In this document: in pieces, positions 11,400 through 27,374 of the stretch
Layout of the letters: each line of letters opens with the position of its first letter
How positions within the stretch are numbered: the stretch's first letter is position 1
Origin: Adiantum capillus-veneris
Taxonomy: Eukaryota > Streptophyta > Polypodiopsida > Polypodiales > Pteridaceae
Direction: 5' to 3'
Length of the DNA: 64,000 nt
Assembly (NCBI GenBank): GCA_014529385.2
Contig: CM043971.1
Span: forward strand, 24,173,769 to 24,237,768
Position numbers and translations under genes: made by a program
The notes under the pieces: generated by a model
Databases searched by the model: none
The model's input: only the letters and a program-made list of their open reading frames with translations
What the model was told of the DNA's origin: nothing

Positions 11400-11400
<1 letters not shown>
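10667..11400. repeat. AT-rich spacer with short tandem repeat at 10840-10990
   Basis: Two copies of a ~70-bp unit (ACAAAACAT...AATCTAAAATGTAAAA...AGTAAAAGGTAAGATTGTAAGAAATGA) lie at about 10848-10900 and 10921-10980. The rest is AT-rich with no gene. Confidence 0.7.
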
Positions 11401-11457
<57 letters not shown>

Positions 11458-11470
11458 ACCACATTGCTTA

Positions 11471-11537
<67 letters not shown>

Positions 11538-11547
11538 ACCACATTGC

Positions 11548-11614
<67 letters not shown>
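11401..11614 (+). repeat. Higher-order microsatellite (GA)n-CCACCACATTGC-(TG)n
   Basis: Three (GA)n blocks are separated by the unique linker CCACCACATTGCTT plus a (TG)n block; the third linker reads CCATCACATTGCAT. The linker shows that the whole composite was duplicated. Confidence 0.9.
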
Positions 11615-11617
<3 letters not shown>

Positions 11618-11975
11618 ATCACATTGCATGTGTGCATACACATGTACATTTATAAGGGGGAGAGAGAGAGAAAGAAAGACTTTACCGTTGAGTTTACGCA
11701 CTTTTCAAATTTTCAAGATATTATTTTTTGGCATTAGTGTATTTTTAAAAGGATAGCTAAAGTTTTTCACCCGTAGAAAATGGATTAAATACCCGACAAA
11801 GACCAACCCTCACATTAACACCTCAAATCGGTAGAGAGATGTCTCACTTGATGGACCTTTTACCAGTTCTTGGATATTTTGTTCTTTTTATTTTTAAGAG
11901 TTAACATGTGGGCCATGCTTAAAAATCTATAAATTCCTTCAATTTTGGCACAAGGGTGCCAATCTAAAATCAATG

Positions 11976-12011
<36 letters not shown>

Positions 12012-12191
12012 GGGGGGGGGGGAGAGGAGAGAGGACAATTTTTTAGTGCCGTATTTAATGTGATGAAATGCTTGGCCAACAAATGACGCAAGAGGAGAGA
12101 GAAAGACATAACAAAATTTTGTGTGTAGGAACAACCTAAAGTGACTTTAAAAGTTATAAGAAAAGTCTTTAACAAAAGTGAATATCTATGG

Positions 12192-12235
<44 letters not shown>

Positions 12236-12325
12236 AAAGAAGAATAAAATTTTTAATGCCATCTGAACAATCCCAAAACATATATCTCACAACATGGGTA
12301 AGAATAAAGTTATTTTTGTTTCATC

Positions 12326-12391
<66 letters not shown>

Positions 12392-12472
12392 TGCGTACAC
12401 ACACGTCTTGATAAAAGGAGAATTTGAAATGTTGTAGGAACATCCAATGAGATCTCAAAGATCTATCCGATG

Positions 12473-12521
<49 letters not shown>

Positions 12522-12600
12522 AATCATAGCCATCTATACTTTTCTTTTCAAAAAAATGAGAAAAACAAGTTCGCTTCTCCTTTTTAAATGTCCACCTGGG
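11615..12600. repeat. Spacer with several GA/CT, poly-G and AC tracts
   Basis: (GA)n about 11972-12000 joined to poly-G 12001-12022; (GA)n 12195-12231; (CT)n 12332-12367 joined to (AC)n 12368-12391; (GA)n 12476-12518. No gene seen. Confidence 0.8.
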
Positions 12601-12669
12601 ATCGTCACTTCAACTAGAGGGTTTGGGGTGGGGGAGACGAGGGGAGCGTAGAAACTTTGAATGTCATAG

Positions 12670-12845
12670 TTACTGTATTGGAACAATAGCAAGATGTCTC
12701 AAGACCTATGTGACAAATCTTTCCTTCAAGCATAGATATGTGTGTGTGTGTGTGTGTGTGTGCACGCACACAATGTGTACATATAGACATAATTGGAACA
12801 TATCAAAATGCCTCAAGACCTATGTGACAAATCTTCGCTTCAAGC

Positions 12846-12876
<31 letters not shown>

Positions 12877-12930
12877 GGTGGGTGTGTGTACTATGTGTAC
12901 ATATAGATATATATGTATACATACATCCAT
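12670..12930 (+). repeat. Tandem duplication (~130 bp) containing (TG)n
   Basis: Two copies of GGAACA...CCTCAAGACCTATGTGACAAATCTT...CTTCAAGCATA followed by (TG)n and ATGTGTACATATAGA. Confidence 0.8.
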
Positions 12931-13157
12931 ACATACATACAAAGATAGAAGCAAATAAGAGAGTGGAGCAGAGACATTGAATCCAATTGCGTTCCTATCA
13001 TTGAGACCAATTCTAGAACCCGCTCCACTTATAAAAAAAAGTTTTATTATTACATTTACTTCTCTTAGCTTTCATCTCTTCACACCATGCTAACTTATCT
13101 AATCTCTATAATCAAGCTTGGTAGCATTGCTAGATCAAGGTAGACCAAAAGGAGGAA

Positions 13158-13195
<38 letters not shown>

Positions 13196-13622
13196 CACAC
13201 ACACACCCCAATAGAATTAGAGCACTCCTAAGTTTGTTGAACAAGGACTAGCACCTCATGAAAAATAATGTCTATGAGAAGCTTCCAATCTTGGTATCAA
13301 AAAATGCTTTGCATCATCTATTAAGAGGTCGTGTCATGCATCACTTTTATAAATGCAATAGACTGTACGTGTAGGAAGAGAGTATTGATAGTGTTCCACT
13401 TCGAAGAGAAGATAGCCCTATGAGAATAGAGACATTGTTTCCTTGACCGCAGCAACGCGCGATTTACATACTAGTAGAACTTTAAAGCTTTTAAAGTAGG
13501 ATTTACAACTTAGGGATCTACAGTTTTAAATTTGCAAAAGGGGCTCTAGAATTTAAAAATGTAGAATTTTTAAAGGGGGGTGTAGAGCATAGGGATCTAG
13601 CGCTTAGGGTGTAGAGCTTAAG
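12931..13622. other. Spacer with (CT)n at 13162-13192
   Basis: No gene seen. It contains repeated GATCTA...TTTTAAA motifs around 13480-13620. Confidence 0.5.
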
Positions 13623-13973
13623 GGTGCTTTTTTAATTCAATTCTATGGGCTTATGTTTTTTTTTTAAAGCTTAGAGATGTAGAGATTTTAAAGTGGGAAC
13701 TAGCCTCATATCAAGACCTAAAATTGATGCCTTTTTTTTTTTTTGTCAAGGGCTATTTTGGCAATCAAAACAAGTGTAAAAAAAAACTCATGTCATTTGA
13801 CATGCTAGAATCTCAAAATTGTGTGTCATTTTTTGTGTTTATATCTTTAAGTTAACGTTATATATGGAAAATTGTATAAGTTGATTGCATTACACAAAGC
13901 ATACGAAAGGGGGTTGAAAAATTGCATCCCAAAAAGAAATTTTTATCATGCCTGGTGATTTTATCACTTGTTT
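13623..13973 (+). repeat. Dispersed direct repeat, copy 2
   Basis: Counterpart of 10306-10666, lying 3.3 kb downstream in the same orientation. Confidence 0.85.
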
Positions 13974-14373
13974 TCACTCCAACTCATTGTGGTCCTTCAG
14001 TTATCTTTCAAATCTCTTCCTCTCTCTACTTTTATTTTCTCTCTCTGCCTACTTTGCAATGTGTGAATGAAACACAATATGTGAAGAGGGGGTAATTTCT
14101 ATTGATTTCAGGGGTAACAAATAACTACCAAGTGCCAACCTTTCGTCCTGTGGATAGCCCCCTAGTTACTCTCTCTCTCTCTCTCTCTCTCCCCATCATC
14201 ATCCGGATCTTTAATGGTCAGTAGTGGTCACTCTCACTTTCCTCTTCGCAAAGTACAAACGTCGATTGTGGGTTTTGCATCACAATCAAGTGGTAGCTCT
14301 CCTATAACTATCAAGGGGATGCTCACGTGGTGGGTTTTTGTTTTGTGTGTGTGTGTGTGTGTGTGTGTGTTGT

Positions 14374-14411
<38 letters not shown>

Positions 14412-15150
14412 ACTATTACATATTACCGCTCCACTAACTACATCTCAAAGGAGTGGAGTTAGATTTACAAATCTTACCTCCAATGTTCGGGAAAGGTTTG
14501 CCTCAGCTTAGCCTTGAGCCGATTGAAAATCAAGATTAGCTGTTGCAAAACAAGGTAAAGGGAATAAAAACCCGTAAAACATACAAGAAAAGAAAATAGT
14601 TCAAAAATTCTACAATGTTAGAAAATTCTACTAGTGTTTCCAGTTTTCATTTGGGCAAGGGAGGAAACCTAACCGTCAAGGTCGCTGATCGGGGGGCAAT
14701 GAATCTAGGCCCTTCGTCCACTGGCGTTTCTCCTACAGAATCGTTGCATGCAACCGACCGATGCTGCCAGGTCAGCACACAGAATGTCGTTGCCATGCAC
14801 TCAAATCCATTGTGCCAACTCAGCACACAGAAACTTACCTGTTGCTTGCCAAATCAGCGCGTGGAAATTTTCCCAATCATTGCCAATAATTGGAAGCCTC
14901 GTCAGCACCCGTAATAACACGTCGTTGACCTCCCAATCATTGCCAATGATTTTATGCCCCGTCAGCACCCGTTGCTGCAATGGGAACTTGCCAAATCAGC
15001 AAGCAGAATCTTCTCTATATTGGATGTGTGCTCTGAGCCTCTTGCATTGACGTGCATGTACTCATCATCAGTTGTACCTTGTTGCAGGGCCCAGACTGTA
15101 GCCAACGCGTAGCAAAGCGCATCATGGTGTTGGTCCCCCTCCCAACGACC
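13974..15150. repeat. Spacer with (CT)n, (GT)n-poly-G and short imperfect repeats
   Basis: (CT)n at 14170-14190; (GT)n about 14345-14370 joined to a long G run 14373-14409. Around 14770-15000 a short CAATCATTGCCAAT...CGTCAGCACCCGT motif is repeated. No supported gene. Confidence 0.6.
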
Positions 15151-15154
15151 CTTG

Positions 15155-15292
15155 ACGGTCAAGAAAGGTCATTGATTGACCTTGCCCCGCAATCCATGCT
15201 CCCCGTGGCTCCTGGCCTCTGCCGATCGCCACGAGTCACATGGATTACGGGGGAAAGGTCGTTAAGGTCAATGCACGACCTTTCCCTACCGC
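15155..15292. repeat. Imperfect inverted repeat
   Basis: The arm with AAAGGTCATTGATTGACC...CCCCGCAATCCATG is mirrored by CATGGATTACGGGG...GGTCAATGCACGACCTTT. The spacer is about 40 bp. It could be a small hairpin element. Confidence 0.5.
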
Positions 15293-16085
15293 GTCTAGGA
15301 AAAAATACTTTCCCCAGCATTGTTCCCATTTTGTGGATGTGTGTGAGAATTGTCTCCGTTGTGTGGAGGGACACCCAACCTCGCTCCTCGAAGCTATTTC
15401 CTTTGGTAGTCTTTGTCAATGACTTCAACTATTTTGGAAAAGAATGTTGTTTTTTAAGGTGTATCCCTGCACTTACACCTTTAAAAAAGACACCATTTTC
15501 CACAATCGTTGAAATTGTTGACACAGACTTGTGCTGCTATTCTTTTTTTATCTTATAAAGAAAGAAAGAGTGTCCATTGAAGACGATGCATTGATGTGGA
15601 GTGAGGAAGAGAGGGAGAGGGAGAGAGAGAGATCCTGATAAGTAACATCATGTCTGTTTTTCTACGTTTTCACTATTGCCTACATATTATTATTCACTAT
15701 TGCCTACATATTATTATTGAGAGGAGTTCAATAACATTAGGGTCCTTTGTGGGAGGAAAAACGAGAAACTGACCGTTGCATTTATTTATTTTTTTACAAT
15801 AGAGTATTACACTTTTTGAAAACAAGTGTAATAATAACTTATTTAGATTATAATATATTTCAAAAACATAAAAAATAATGACTAAACCAATATTCAATGG
15901 CTCAATTTAAGAGAGAGGTACACAAATTTCAACAGTTCTCACAAAGACTCAGAAGAAATATTAAAAAAGAATTTTTTTTATCGCATGGCACTAATCCGCA
16001 AGCTTTATCCAATGGACCACAATTGCACCAAAAATACAACTCTTTACTAAATACTCTTTATGTAGTCAAAAAACGGAGCCGAAGG

Positions 16086-16093
16086 CTATATAA
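16086..16093 (+). promoter_or_regulatory. TATA box of the Bet v 1-like gene
   Basis: CTATATAAACG lies about 110 bases before the ATG at 16202. The putative transcribed leader includes a (GA)n tract at about 16137-16181. Confidence 0.5.
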
Positions 16094-16135
16094 ACGCAAC
16101 CTGCAGAATAGCTCAAATGTGTATAATTGTATGTG

Positions 16136-16186
<51 letters not shown>

Positions 16187-16201
16187 CAAGAGAAGAGAAG
16201 G

Positions 16202-16390
16202 ATGAAGCGAGTGGATCATGATGTAGCGACCGCACATCCTGTGGAGGAGGTGTGGAGAGTTTGGATCAAGAACTTCCAAGTGTCTCTTCCTCGCATCGTG
16301 CCGCAACACTACTCCTCCATCGACTACCTCGATGGCCCCCCCCTTGCCTCTGGTGGCATCTTCCTCGCTAAGTACAACACAGCTTGTATG

Positions 16391-16432
<42 letters not shown>

Positions 16433-17168
16433 TCTCTGTGTCAAATGGCGCTCACATTTTTTCCTCTGCAAGCTTACAAATGCATTAGGTTTCTTCACTT
16501 TCAGAGTTTAAACTTCCTAGGCTCTTTTTCTAATAATGATGCTACTCATTGGTTGAGGAAAGAAACAGATGTGGTGCTTCCTTATGGACCTCCCTAGCAA
16601 CCATAATAATTTTCCTAAACACAAAAAATCCCCCTTTCACAACATTTATTTGAGAAGTATTGGAAAATTAATTGCATTTTTTGCATATCTTAACTCTTTT
16701 CCTTCAATTACCAAGTGGAAATTTTCAATTTCAAACCAGATCAAGGATGAATTGCGATGCACTTTTCCAGGCCACTACGCCACCCTAGTGTTCTAGCATG
16801 CCACTCTTTAAGCTGCGTGCATTTATGAATTTTTAAAAGTTACCAACATTTATTTTATGCTTCTTAATTTTTTCAAACTAGCTTTCCCTCATTTCGATTC
16901 AATTAAGGCGAGATGGGATGCAATTGATCACGACAAGTACTACTTCAAAGTGGCTATTCTTGAAGGGGGCCATCTTGGAGAGCATTCTAGTGTTAAAAAC
17001 CTCTCATATGCTGGACAATTGGTGCCAGGTCCAGAACCCAACACGTGCATCGCAAAGTGGACCTTTGAATATGATGAGTCCGTTGATCATGATTTCTATG
17101 AGTTCATAAAAGAGGAAATGTCCATTTTTGGTGCAGCTATTGAATCACATATTGGGTCTAGCACTTGA
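16202..17168 (+). CDS. Bet v 1 / major latex protein-like (START-like fold), two exons
   Basis: Exons 16202-16385 and 16882-17168 join to 156 codons plus TGA, the usual size for this family. The donor is CTT|GTATGC and the acceptor TTTTTTCAAACTAG|CTTTCC; the split codon keeps the frame. The N-terminal strand VDHDVATAHPVEEVWRVW is the typical Bet v 1 beginning. The exon 2 part KARWDAIDHDKYYFKVAILEGG is the conserved family block, and the protein ends in the long C-terminal helix. Members are cytosolic proteins binding hydrophobic ligands in a cavity (PR-10, MLP, norcoclaurine synthase-like); the ligand here cannot be told. The single intron is at a position common in plant family members and contains a (CT)n tract just after the donor. 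It is intact, unlike its partial copy at 27.9 kb. I am confident of the family, not of the subfamily. Confidence 0.85.
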
Positions 17169-17535
17169 TAAAAAATATGTTGTAGTAGGATCTTCATGAT
17201 ATATACACATGTCTATATATATATATATATATCTCCATGTACTAAATAAGTATGTTGTCCAATGTCAAGTTTCTCCATTAAAATCTGTAAGCAAATTGTT
17301 TTCATTATTATTAGCATCTTCGCAATTCACTCTTTCGAATTATCTTATTTGTTATAAAATGTAATTATTTCTATGTTGTGCTTTTTGTGGGAAATGGCAA
17401 AATTGTTGTGCAAAAAGATAAGATATGTTGTTCTTATCGCAAATCTTGGCCATGAAATTTTCTTATAGTTTTTAAATAAAGAAGTGCAAAGCTCCCCCCG
17501 CCCCCACCCCCCACCAAAAGCCTCTTTTCCTCGTC

Positions 17536-17599
<64 letters not shown>

Positions 17600-18390
17600 C
17601 TATGATGATGGAGGCGCTGTTCATATCTTTGACTTTCTTATATAGTTTTTGGGAGCTCCCTTACACAAATTAGGCTTGCAATGATCTCTTCTAAAAGACC
17701 CTAAAAATTTGATGATAAGGAGTGAGCATTGATATTTTCTCAAATCACTACTGGGATGAGTTTGCATGGATTGAGATTGATCATTATGACATTCAATTAT
17801 AGTTTGGATTACATACTCGAATCACCAATTGCCTTAGAGTCAAAGATGGATTTTTGTCCCACTCATTCCCTACACATGTTTGGGAAGGGTTTATTACTCA
17901 ACCACATAGGGTAGAGGGGCCAGAGGGCCAGTTGTGGTACGCCCCAAAGAAAAGACACATGAACCCTTAATTTTAATATGTTTGAGGACTAGTAGAAGCA
18001 CAAAAAAGCGGAGTTGAAACGGTTAGTTTATTCGAAATAATTTAGCCAGGGTGTGGGTTCAAGACGCCGTGACCACATTTTACTTCTTTTGGCCCCCATT
18101 GGTGTTCTTATTCATGCCGATTTTTGATACACTTGATTTCGAAAATCGCGTCGCGACTACCGACTCTCAAACCCGACCAATCCCAAATTAATTATCCTGA
18201 AAGCTTGTGAAAAGGCGATTACATTGAGCTACTCAACGCAAAAAATTGAGCTCGGAGGAGATTCAAGCTCCCCAAGTTACCTCTCCCCCTACTGGCTCCT
18301 CTACCCTATATGGATGAACATCTTTCTCACAGCATACAAGTTGGGATTGGGCATATTTTCCTCCCATAGACTAAGGCGAGAGGCATGTAG
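17169..18390. repeat. Spacer with (TA)n at ~17215-17232 and compound (CT)n-(AC)n at 17540-17597
   Basis: 3' flank of the Bet v 1-like gene followed by AT-rich spacer. A C-rich run precedes the CT-AC tract. No further gene seen. Confidence 0.6.
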
Positions 18391-18394
18391 AAGG

Positions 18395-18720
18395 AAAAAC
18401 ATTCGATGACAAGACAAGCTATGTGACCTTTGTGGCTATGAACCTCAGACCAAGTAGCACATATGTAGATTCTAGTATACTATGATATACTAGAAAGGTA
18501 TCATTGCCTCTTTAGGAGGGTCTTCTAACCCTTGCAATGTGTCGTGGAGTCTAAGGACCAAAGATGCCTTGGACTCTTTCTTTTGGAGTTCCAATAATGT
18601 TAAACGGCGCGAGATGAAATAGGAATCTAGCTAGAAGCACCATAGTTTTCTCTGTCAAAAGAGCGCTTGAAATAATTAAAGGTCAACACCATGTTGCGTA
18701 GGGACTAATTAATTCACCCC
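18395..18720 (+). pseudogene. Possible LINE relic (zf-RVT-like)
   Basis: One frame gives DKLCDLCGYEPQTK, an in-frame stop, then HICRF, matching the C-x2-C...H-x2-C zinc-binding motif found after reverse transcriptase in plant LINEs. Downstream frames with LARSTIVFSVKRALEIIKG resemble the tail that usually follows. Stops and shifts abound, and no RT domain was found nearby. Low-complexity chance is possible. Confidence 0.3.
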
Positions 18721-19068
18721 ACCAAGCACTTTATAGACTGCATTGTGGATAGAGTCATTGCGCTCTACTATGCATGAAGACCTCCAACATACATTACTCA
18801 CATCATGCGCATATTAAAGCCATTATTACAAAACACCAAAGACTTTCTTTTTGGCATATCAATGTTATAGCTTAGGACCTGATTATAAAGGATATCATGG
18901 AATGATTACGAGAATACTCTATTTAGCAAATCTTGGAGATTTTGAGCAGTTTGGTTGAAGTTTAAATTAGATTTTACTTTTATTTTCACTCATCTTTTAC
19001 GCGATGATATCATGCATGTGTCTTATTTGGTTTTTGTCTCATTGGCCAACTTGCATCATCTAGAGGAT

Positions 19069-19070
<2 letters not shown>

Positions 19071-19139
<69 letters not shown>
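19071..19139 (+). repeat. (CT)n-(TA)n compound microsatellite
   Basis: (CT)14 followed by about 20 TA units, ending directly at the CACTA element boundary. Confidence 0.9.
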
Positions 19140-19142
<3 letters not shown>

Positions 19143-19787
19143 ACTACAAGAGGTTGTGTGCACTTGTGACGCTGTTAACGACGGAAATACATTGGGTTTT
19201 TATACTCTCCATGTCGCTAAGACCGTTACTATGAGCGTCGATACGGGAATGTTGCTATGAGCGTCGCTATCTCCGTCGCTATATGCATTGCTATATAGAG
19301 ACGCTTATAGCGACGCTCATAGTGATGCTTGTTTACAGGCTATCTATAGCGACGCTGCAAAGCCTTATATAGCGACGCCCGAGAGTAAAAAAATTTGGTG
19401 ACAGGACGTTCACCCATCAACCATATTGAATGTTCCAATAACAGAGTAAACCTAGTGGGTGACCCAAAGTAGTCACCCACAAGACAATATAGCCATTAAC
19501 TCCATCATCCATAGTATTGTTTGTATAATAAAGATACAAAACTTACAAAAGTAAATTGATGAAAGTAAATCAATAACAATTGTACACATCATAGGCTAAA
19601 TCACTTGATTATTAAACTTTGCAAATGTAATTAGTTACAACACCATTGTCACTAGTCAAAAAAATATACATGGTTTTTCAATAGTTACCAAAAGACCTAT
19701 ATACGCCATCTCATGATACATATGCTATGACAAAAGGAAACTAATGCTATCTAGTTAGTAGCTATGACTAAATTGACGTCGTTTAAT

Positions 19788-20740
19788 CAGACGTCTCATC
19801 GCGTCCAAGCGGCGTATCTGTCGGATTCTTAAAAAAAAAACAATAAGACAACTTTCTGTAAGTATAAACATATAATTTACAAAAAAATACAACAAATAGA
19901 AAAGAGTAAACCCTAATACTAACCATGACGCCGCGAGAACTCAGAATGTCCATGAGCGCGTTTAAGCCCTTCTTACCTACGTACTCGTGCTCGTACGGTG
20001 TGGGGTCACGTCCTGTCATCAACCACTGCCAAAACATACAAAGAATCCATTATGTTAGAATTTAAAAACCCCTAAACCTTAAACTATCAAACCTAAAGAG
20101 AAATGCGAAAACACTTACAAAATCGACCTCAAATGATGTCCACCCGTCGCTCCCCAAGTGGTGTTAGCTCCCTGCCTCTACTCGCACTTTGGCTGCCTCC
20201 TTTTGTTGCTTCCACTTGTCAGGATTCTCGCGTGCTGCTTTCTTCACATTCTTCCAATCTTCTTTGGCCAGCCAATCTGGTCTGTTCCACCCATGCTTTA
20301 TTGCTTTTTGCACTTCAGAACGCTTGTGCTTGCAGTATTCGCGCATTCGAACCTTTATCAGGTCTTCATTGAAATAGTCATCCCGTGTTGAAATGGGAAA
20401 CTCGTCATGTAGCATGATGATGAATATGTCTTTTAAATCACTTAGTACTTCACTCCAGGTGTTTAGTATGTAGTGTCTAAATACCTAAGAGCAAAGACCG
20501 CGCATGCGCGAGATCACCTTCTTGCCATCATCATCCATGATGATGCCGCCGCTGAAGTTGACGCAGTAAGGCAAGTCCTCTCGCCGGTGACGCGTGAACC
20601 TGGGTGTCCTGGCAGGGGTCTCTAGCGGCGTGTCGATGGGGTTACGGACGTCAGGTGTCTCCACCGAAGTTTGGGCCCCGAAGCGAGGAGTGTAGACTGG
20701 GTGGCTCGTGGAGGAGTAGGTAGTGGTGTGTAGCTGCTAG
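19788..20740 (-). pseudogene. CACTA accessory gene, Transposase_24 (Ptta/En/Spm)-like, decayed
   Basis: On the minus strand a frame from about 20740 gives a Thr/Pro-rich part (DTPLETPARTPRFTRHRRED) and DDDGKKVISRM, then an in-frame TAG near 20490. It continues in the same frame as HYILNTWSEVLSDLKDIF and HDEFPIST. From 20415 to 20164 it has REYCKHKRSEVQKAIKHG and RPDWLAKEDWKNVKKAA, resembling the plant En/Spm Transposase_24 signature (helical, W-rich, ending before a K/R-rich tail). A further exon, about 20030-19918 (WLMTGRDPTPYEHEYVGKKG), is bounded by an AG acceptor and a GTTAGT donor. The last one, near 19829-19790, ends LGRDETSD and TAA. TNPA-type proteins bind subterminal repeats, which are plentiful here. 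The internal stop suggests it is inactive. Confidence 0.55.
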
Positions 20741-20770
20741 GAACAGTTGTCAGTTGTACAAAACCTAGCA

Positions 20771-21870
<1,100 letters not shown>

Positions 21871-22074
21871 TCACAAACAAACACAATAGCAATGCTCATA
21901 GCGACGGCCAAAGCGACGCTGATAGTGACGCCAGGGATTTTTACTTTGAGCGTCGCACTGCGAGCGTCGCTAATATGAAGTATGTTTTGTAGTGTATGTA
22001 TGTATATGAAGGTCAAGGACAAGCATCTGATTGCAGATGTGGATGCATAATAAGTCTATTTGGGCCAAGACATT

Positions 22075-22150
22075 GAATCAAGAAGTTTTGGAAAATTAAG
22101 TGCATTCTTTGCATATCTAAACTATTTTCCTTCAATTACTATCAACTAGG
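22075..22150 (+). repeat. Fragment of Bet v 1-like gene intron
   Basis: GTTTTGGAAAATTAAGTGCATTCTTTGCATATC...TTTTCCTTCAATTAC matches 16650-16715 in the intron of the gene at 16.2 kb. Confidence 0.65.
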
Positions 22151-22216
22151 ATGTGATTTGCGCGATGTTGCGGCCAAGAAAAGCATGTCAATTGGATCTC
22201 TCTCTCTCTCTCTATG

Positions 22217-22290
<74 letters not shown>

Positions 22291-22342
22291 GCACACACAC
22301 ACATAGGTGTGTGTGTGTGTGTGTGTGTGTGTATCTATGCAT

Positions 22343-22410
22343 CCACATGTGAGGAGAATGGAACTCTAGTCCTTGGAATCACTCTAAAAAGATAAGAATT
22401 CATAGCTTTT

Positions 22411-22447
<37 letters not shown>

Positions 22448-22595
22448 TAGATCTTGAGATCAAGACTCGTTGAGAAGATCTTTGCTATCTCATATTAGAT
22501 ATTGAGATCAAGACTCATCAAGTAGATCTTTGTTATCTCTTTCTCCACCTTCTTTTCTCCCTTCCTCTATTCTTTTGAGTTGAAGACCTATTAGG

Positions 22596-22647
<52 letters not shown>

Positions 22648-22907
22648 TGAGCCCATGGAATGCTTTTAGCTGATTGGTTGCGACTCATCCTTCAAATGAC
22701 TTCTAATAAATTCAAACTACCCATATCTCCCTACTCATCAACCAATGACAACGTACCAGATTTCTACCAGCTTGCTACTGTTCCACCATGCATTCAAAAC
22801 CATGACTCGCCCAAAGATGGGCTTCTCATGACCCTGAGCTCTTTGAAGCAAGAAATGTTTTGGTTAGTGCCATGGTCACTTTTGGAGGGCTACCAAGTTG
22901 CCAAGGA

Positions 22908-23000
<93 letters not shown>

Positions 23001-23452
23001 ACCAAGTCTTTAGTTCAAAACTTTCTTGCTAGATTTTCAATGTTGGATTTTTTCTATGCTGGAAAAAATTATGTTCTCTCTCTCTCTCTCACGCACACAC
23101 ACAAATACACACACATACACAAGCAAGTGTATGCATGCGTGCACACACACACATACCTTGGAATAGATTTCAAACATCTACATGTTCTTCAAATATGTGC
23201 ATCTCAAGTAGTTAGAGGTAGTGTCTCCCATAATATAAAACAACACTGCTAGCCATAGAAAAAGCCAAAATGCATCCAATGTTAGGATGCGCTACATCGT
23301 TGCATTCCCATTAAGATCTTTTCGTATTCAACATTATAGGAAAAGAACCCATTCTCACTTTTCACTTCAATTGCATCCTTGATAATGTGAAGATGGGAGA
23401 GTTTATGGAGAAGAATGTGTCCCTAGGTTTGGACAGACGAATGGGCTTCTGC

Positions 23453-23549
<97 letters not shown>

Positions 23550-24567
23550 GCACAGTCTGTTGAGTAGCGGCTAGAGTTGTTTCCACCTAAGCCATTATCT
23601 TTTTATCCTCTCATTACCAGCCCCAACACTTAATGACTCGAGAAAACCCATGTACACATCACCCATCTACTACTACCAAGTGCTCCCCACTAGCGAACGA
23701 TGCCTATCCCCTATTTGCCTCTACTTCACAACTGAGTAATTGTTGTTGAGCAATGCATGCCATCGCTTGGCCAAACCCAAAAGATACAGTATCTCCATGC
23801 TCAAAAAGAGCCATGGTAGCAAAAAAAATCTACAAAGTGCAAATAATTTGTGCAAAAACCTTCAAATATAGTAAATTTGCCTCTAAATGTTTTGGGAAAA
23901 TCAAAGTATAGTCAAATTGTTAAAAAATCTTTCGTTTGATGTAATCTCACCTACAAATTTTGAAGATTATCTTGAAATTTTAGATTTGAAGGTGAGAAAA
24001 CCTACAAAGTACTGAGAATTTGAGTGTAAAAGCCATCAAATATAATAAAGTTGCCCCTAAAATTTCTCATATATAAGTTTTTAAAGTTTTTGAGAGAAGC
24101 ATTCTCCCTCAATTCGATTAAGTGTAACCCTCTTACAAAATTTTGAGATTTGCCTCGAAAATTTTAATTTTCCTTTAAGCACTAAAAAAACCCTAGGTTT
24201 AGAGCAATGCCACCTATGAATTTTGAGATTCACCTTTAAATTCCAAGTCACTTCCATTCGAAGGCGAGATCACCCGCCAAGCTCAAAGGAATCTAGCATA
24301 AAAACCTTAAAAAATAGCCGAGTATTGCAAGAGTTGCCTCCCATTGTCCGCATTTTCCATCTCTTGAGCTCCGCTCCAACCTTGGGCTTGCCTGCCTTCT
24401 ACCTTGGATTAGTCAGATCAAACTTTTCCAATTACGTTAATTCCCAATTTTGTCGATTCTCGATTCTATACATGTCGCTTTGTTGATTGCTAATTGTAAG
24501 ACCAATGCTTATTCTCCCTCCCCTCTCTCTCTAGTGCCAGTGTGAGAACCCTCTTACCCCCCCCCTC

Positions 24568-24616
<49 letters not shown>

Positions 24617-24712
24617 CCTCTGTGTATGTGTGTCACACACACACACACACACACACACTCACTCGCATAGGTTTTAGCGAATGGCGCTCTCTGTTACTCA
24701 CTCACATATGCA

Positions 24713-24789
<77 letters not shown>

Positions 24790-24819
24790 GTAGGTCTGTG
24801 TGTGTGTGTATCTATGCAT
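22343..24819 (+). repeat. Segmental tandem repeat copy 1 (~2.5 kb)
   Basis: Same order as copy 0 in its first 1 kb, then a further ~1.35 kb of non-coding sequence (23270-24620) and a C-rich/(CT)n/(AC)n end. (CT)n-(AC)n tracts lie at about 22197-22290 (just before the unit) and 22912-23002, 23082-23110, 23455-23548, 24570-24655 and 24714-24788. The sequence from 23640 to 24530 contains no gene I can support. Confidence 0.85.
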
Positions 24820-26945
<2,126 letters not shown>

Positions 26946-26982
<37 letters not shown>

Positions 26983-27057
26983 ATGAATCGAATGGACCAT
27001 TCTCTATTTCTCAACAATCTCACTTACACACAAAAGCTTGCAATCAGTAACGTGGCG

Positions 27058-27092
<35 letters not shown>

Positions 27093-27305
27093 ACACACAC
27101 ACACACGCACACACACACATACACACACGTGTGCAATGTGTGCAGGACATCCACAACAAATCGCTAGACCTCCATCATTGAATTGTCAAGCTCGTCGTGC
27201 TTCATTAATGAAATGCAAAAGTGGAAGGCCTTCGTGCAACACTCTAACACCTCAACGAATGGCAGGTCGTCTCTGTCTCTCATACACACACTCACAAAGG
27301 TAGCG

Positions 27306-27374
<69 letters not shown>

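Noticed and set aside
14615-15558. Overlapping ORFs of 99-168 codons
   Set aside because: They overlap on both strands, contain short internal DNA repeats and show no domain; composition alone explains them.
18045-18070. Possible tRNA B box (GGGTTCAAGACGCC)
   Set aside because: No matching A box or cloverleaf could be folded around it.
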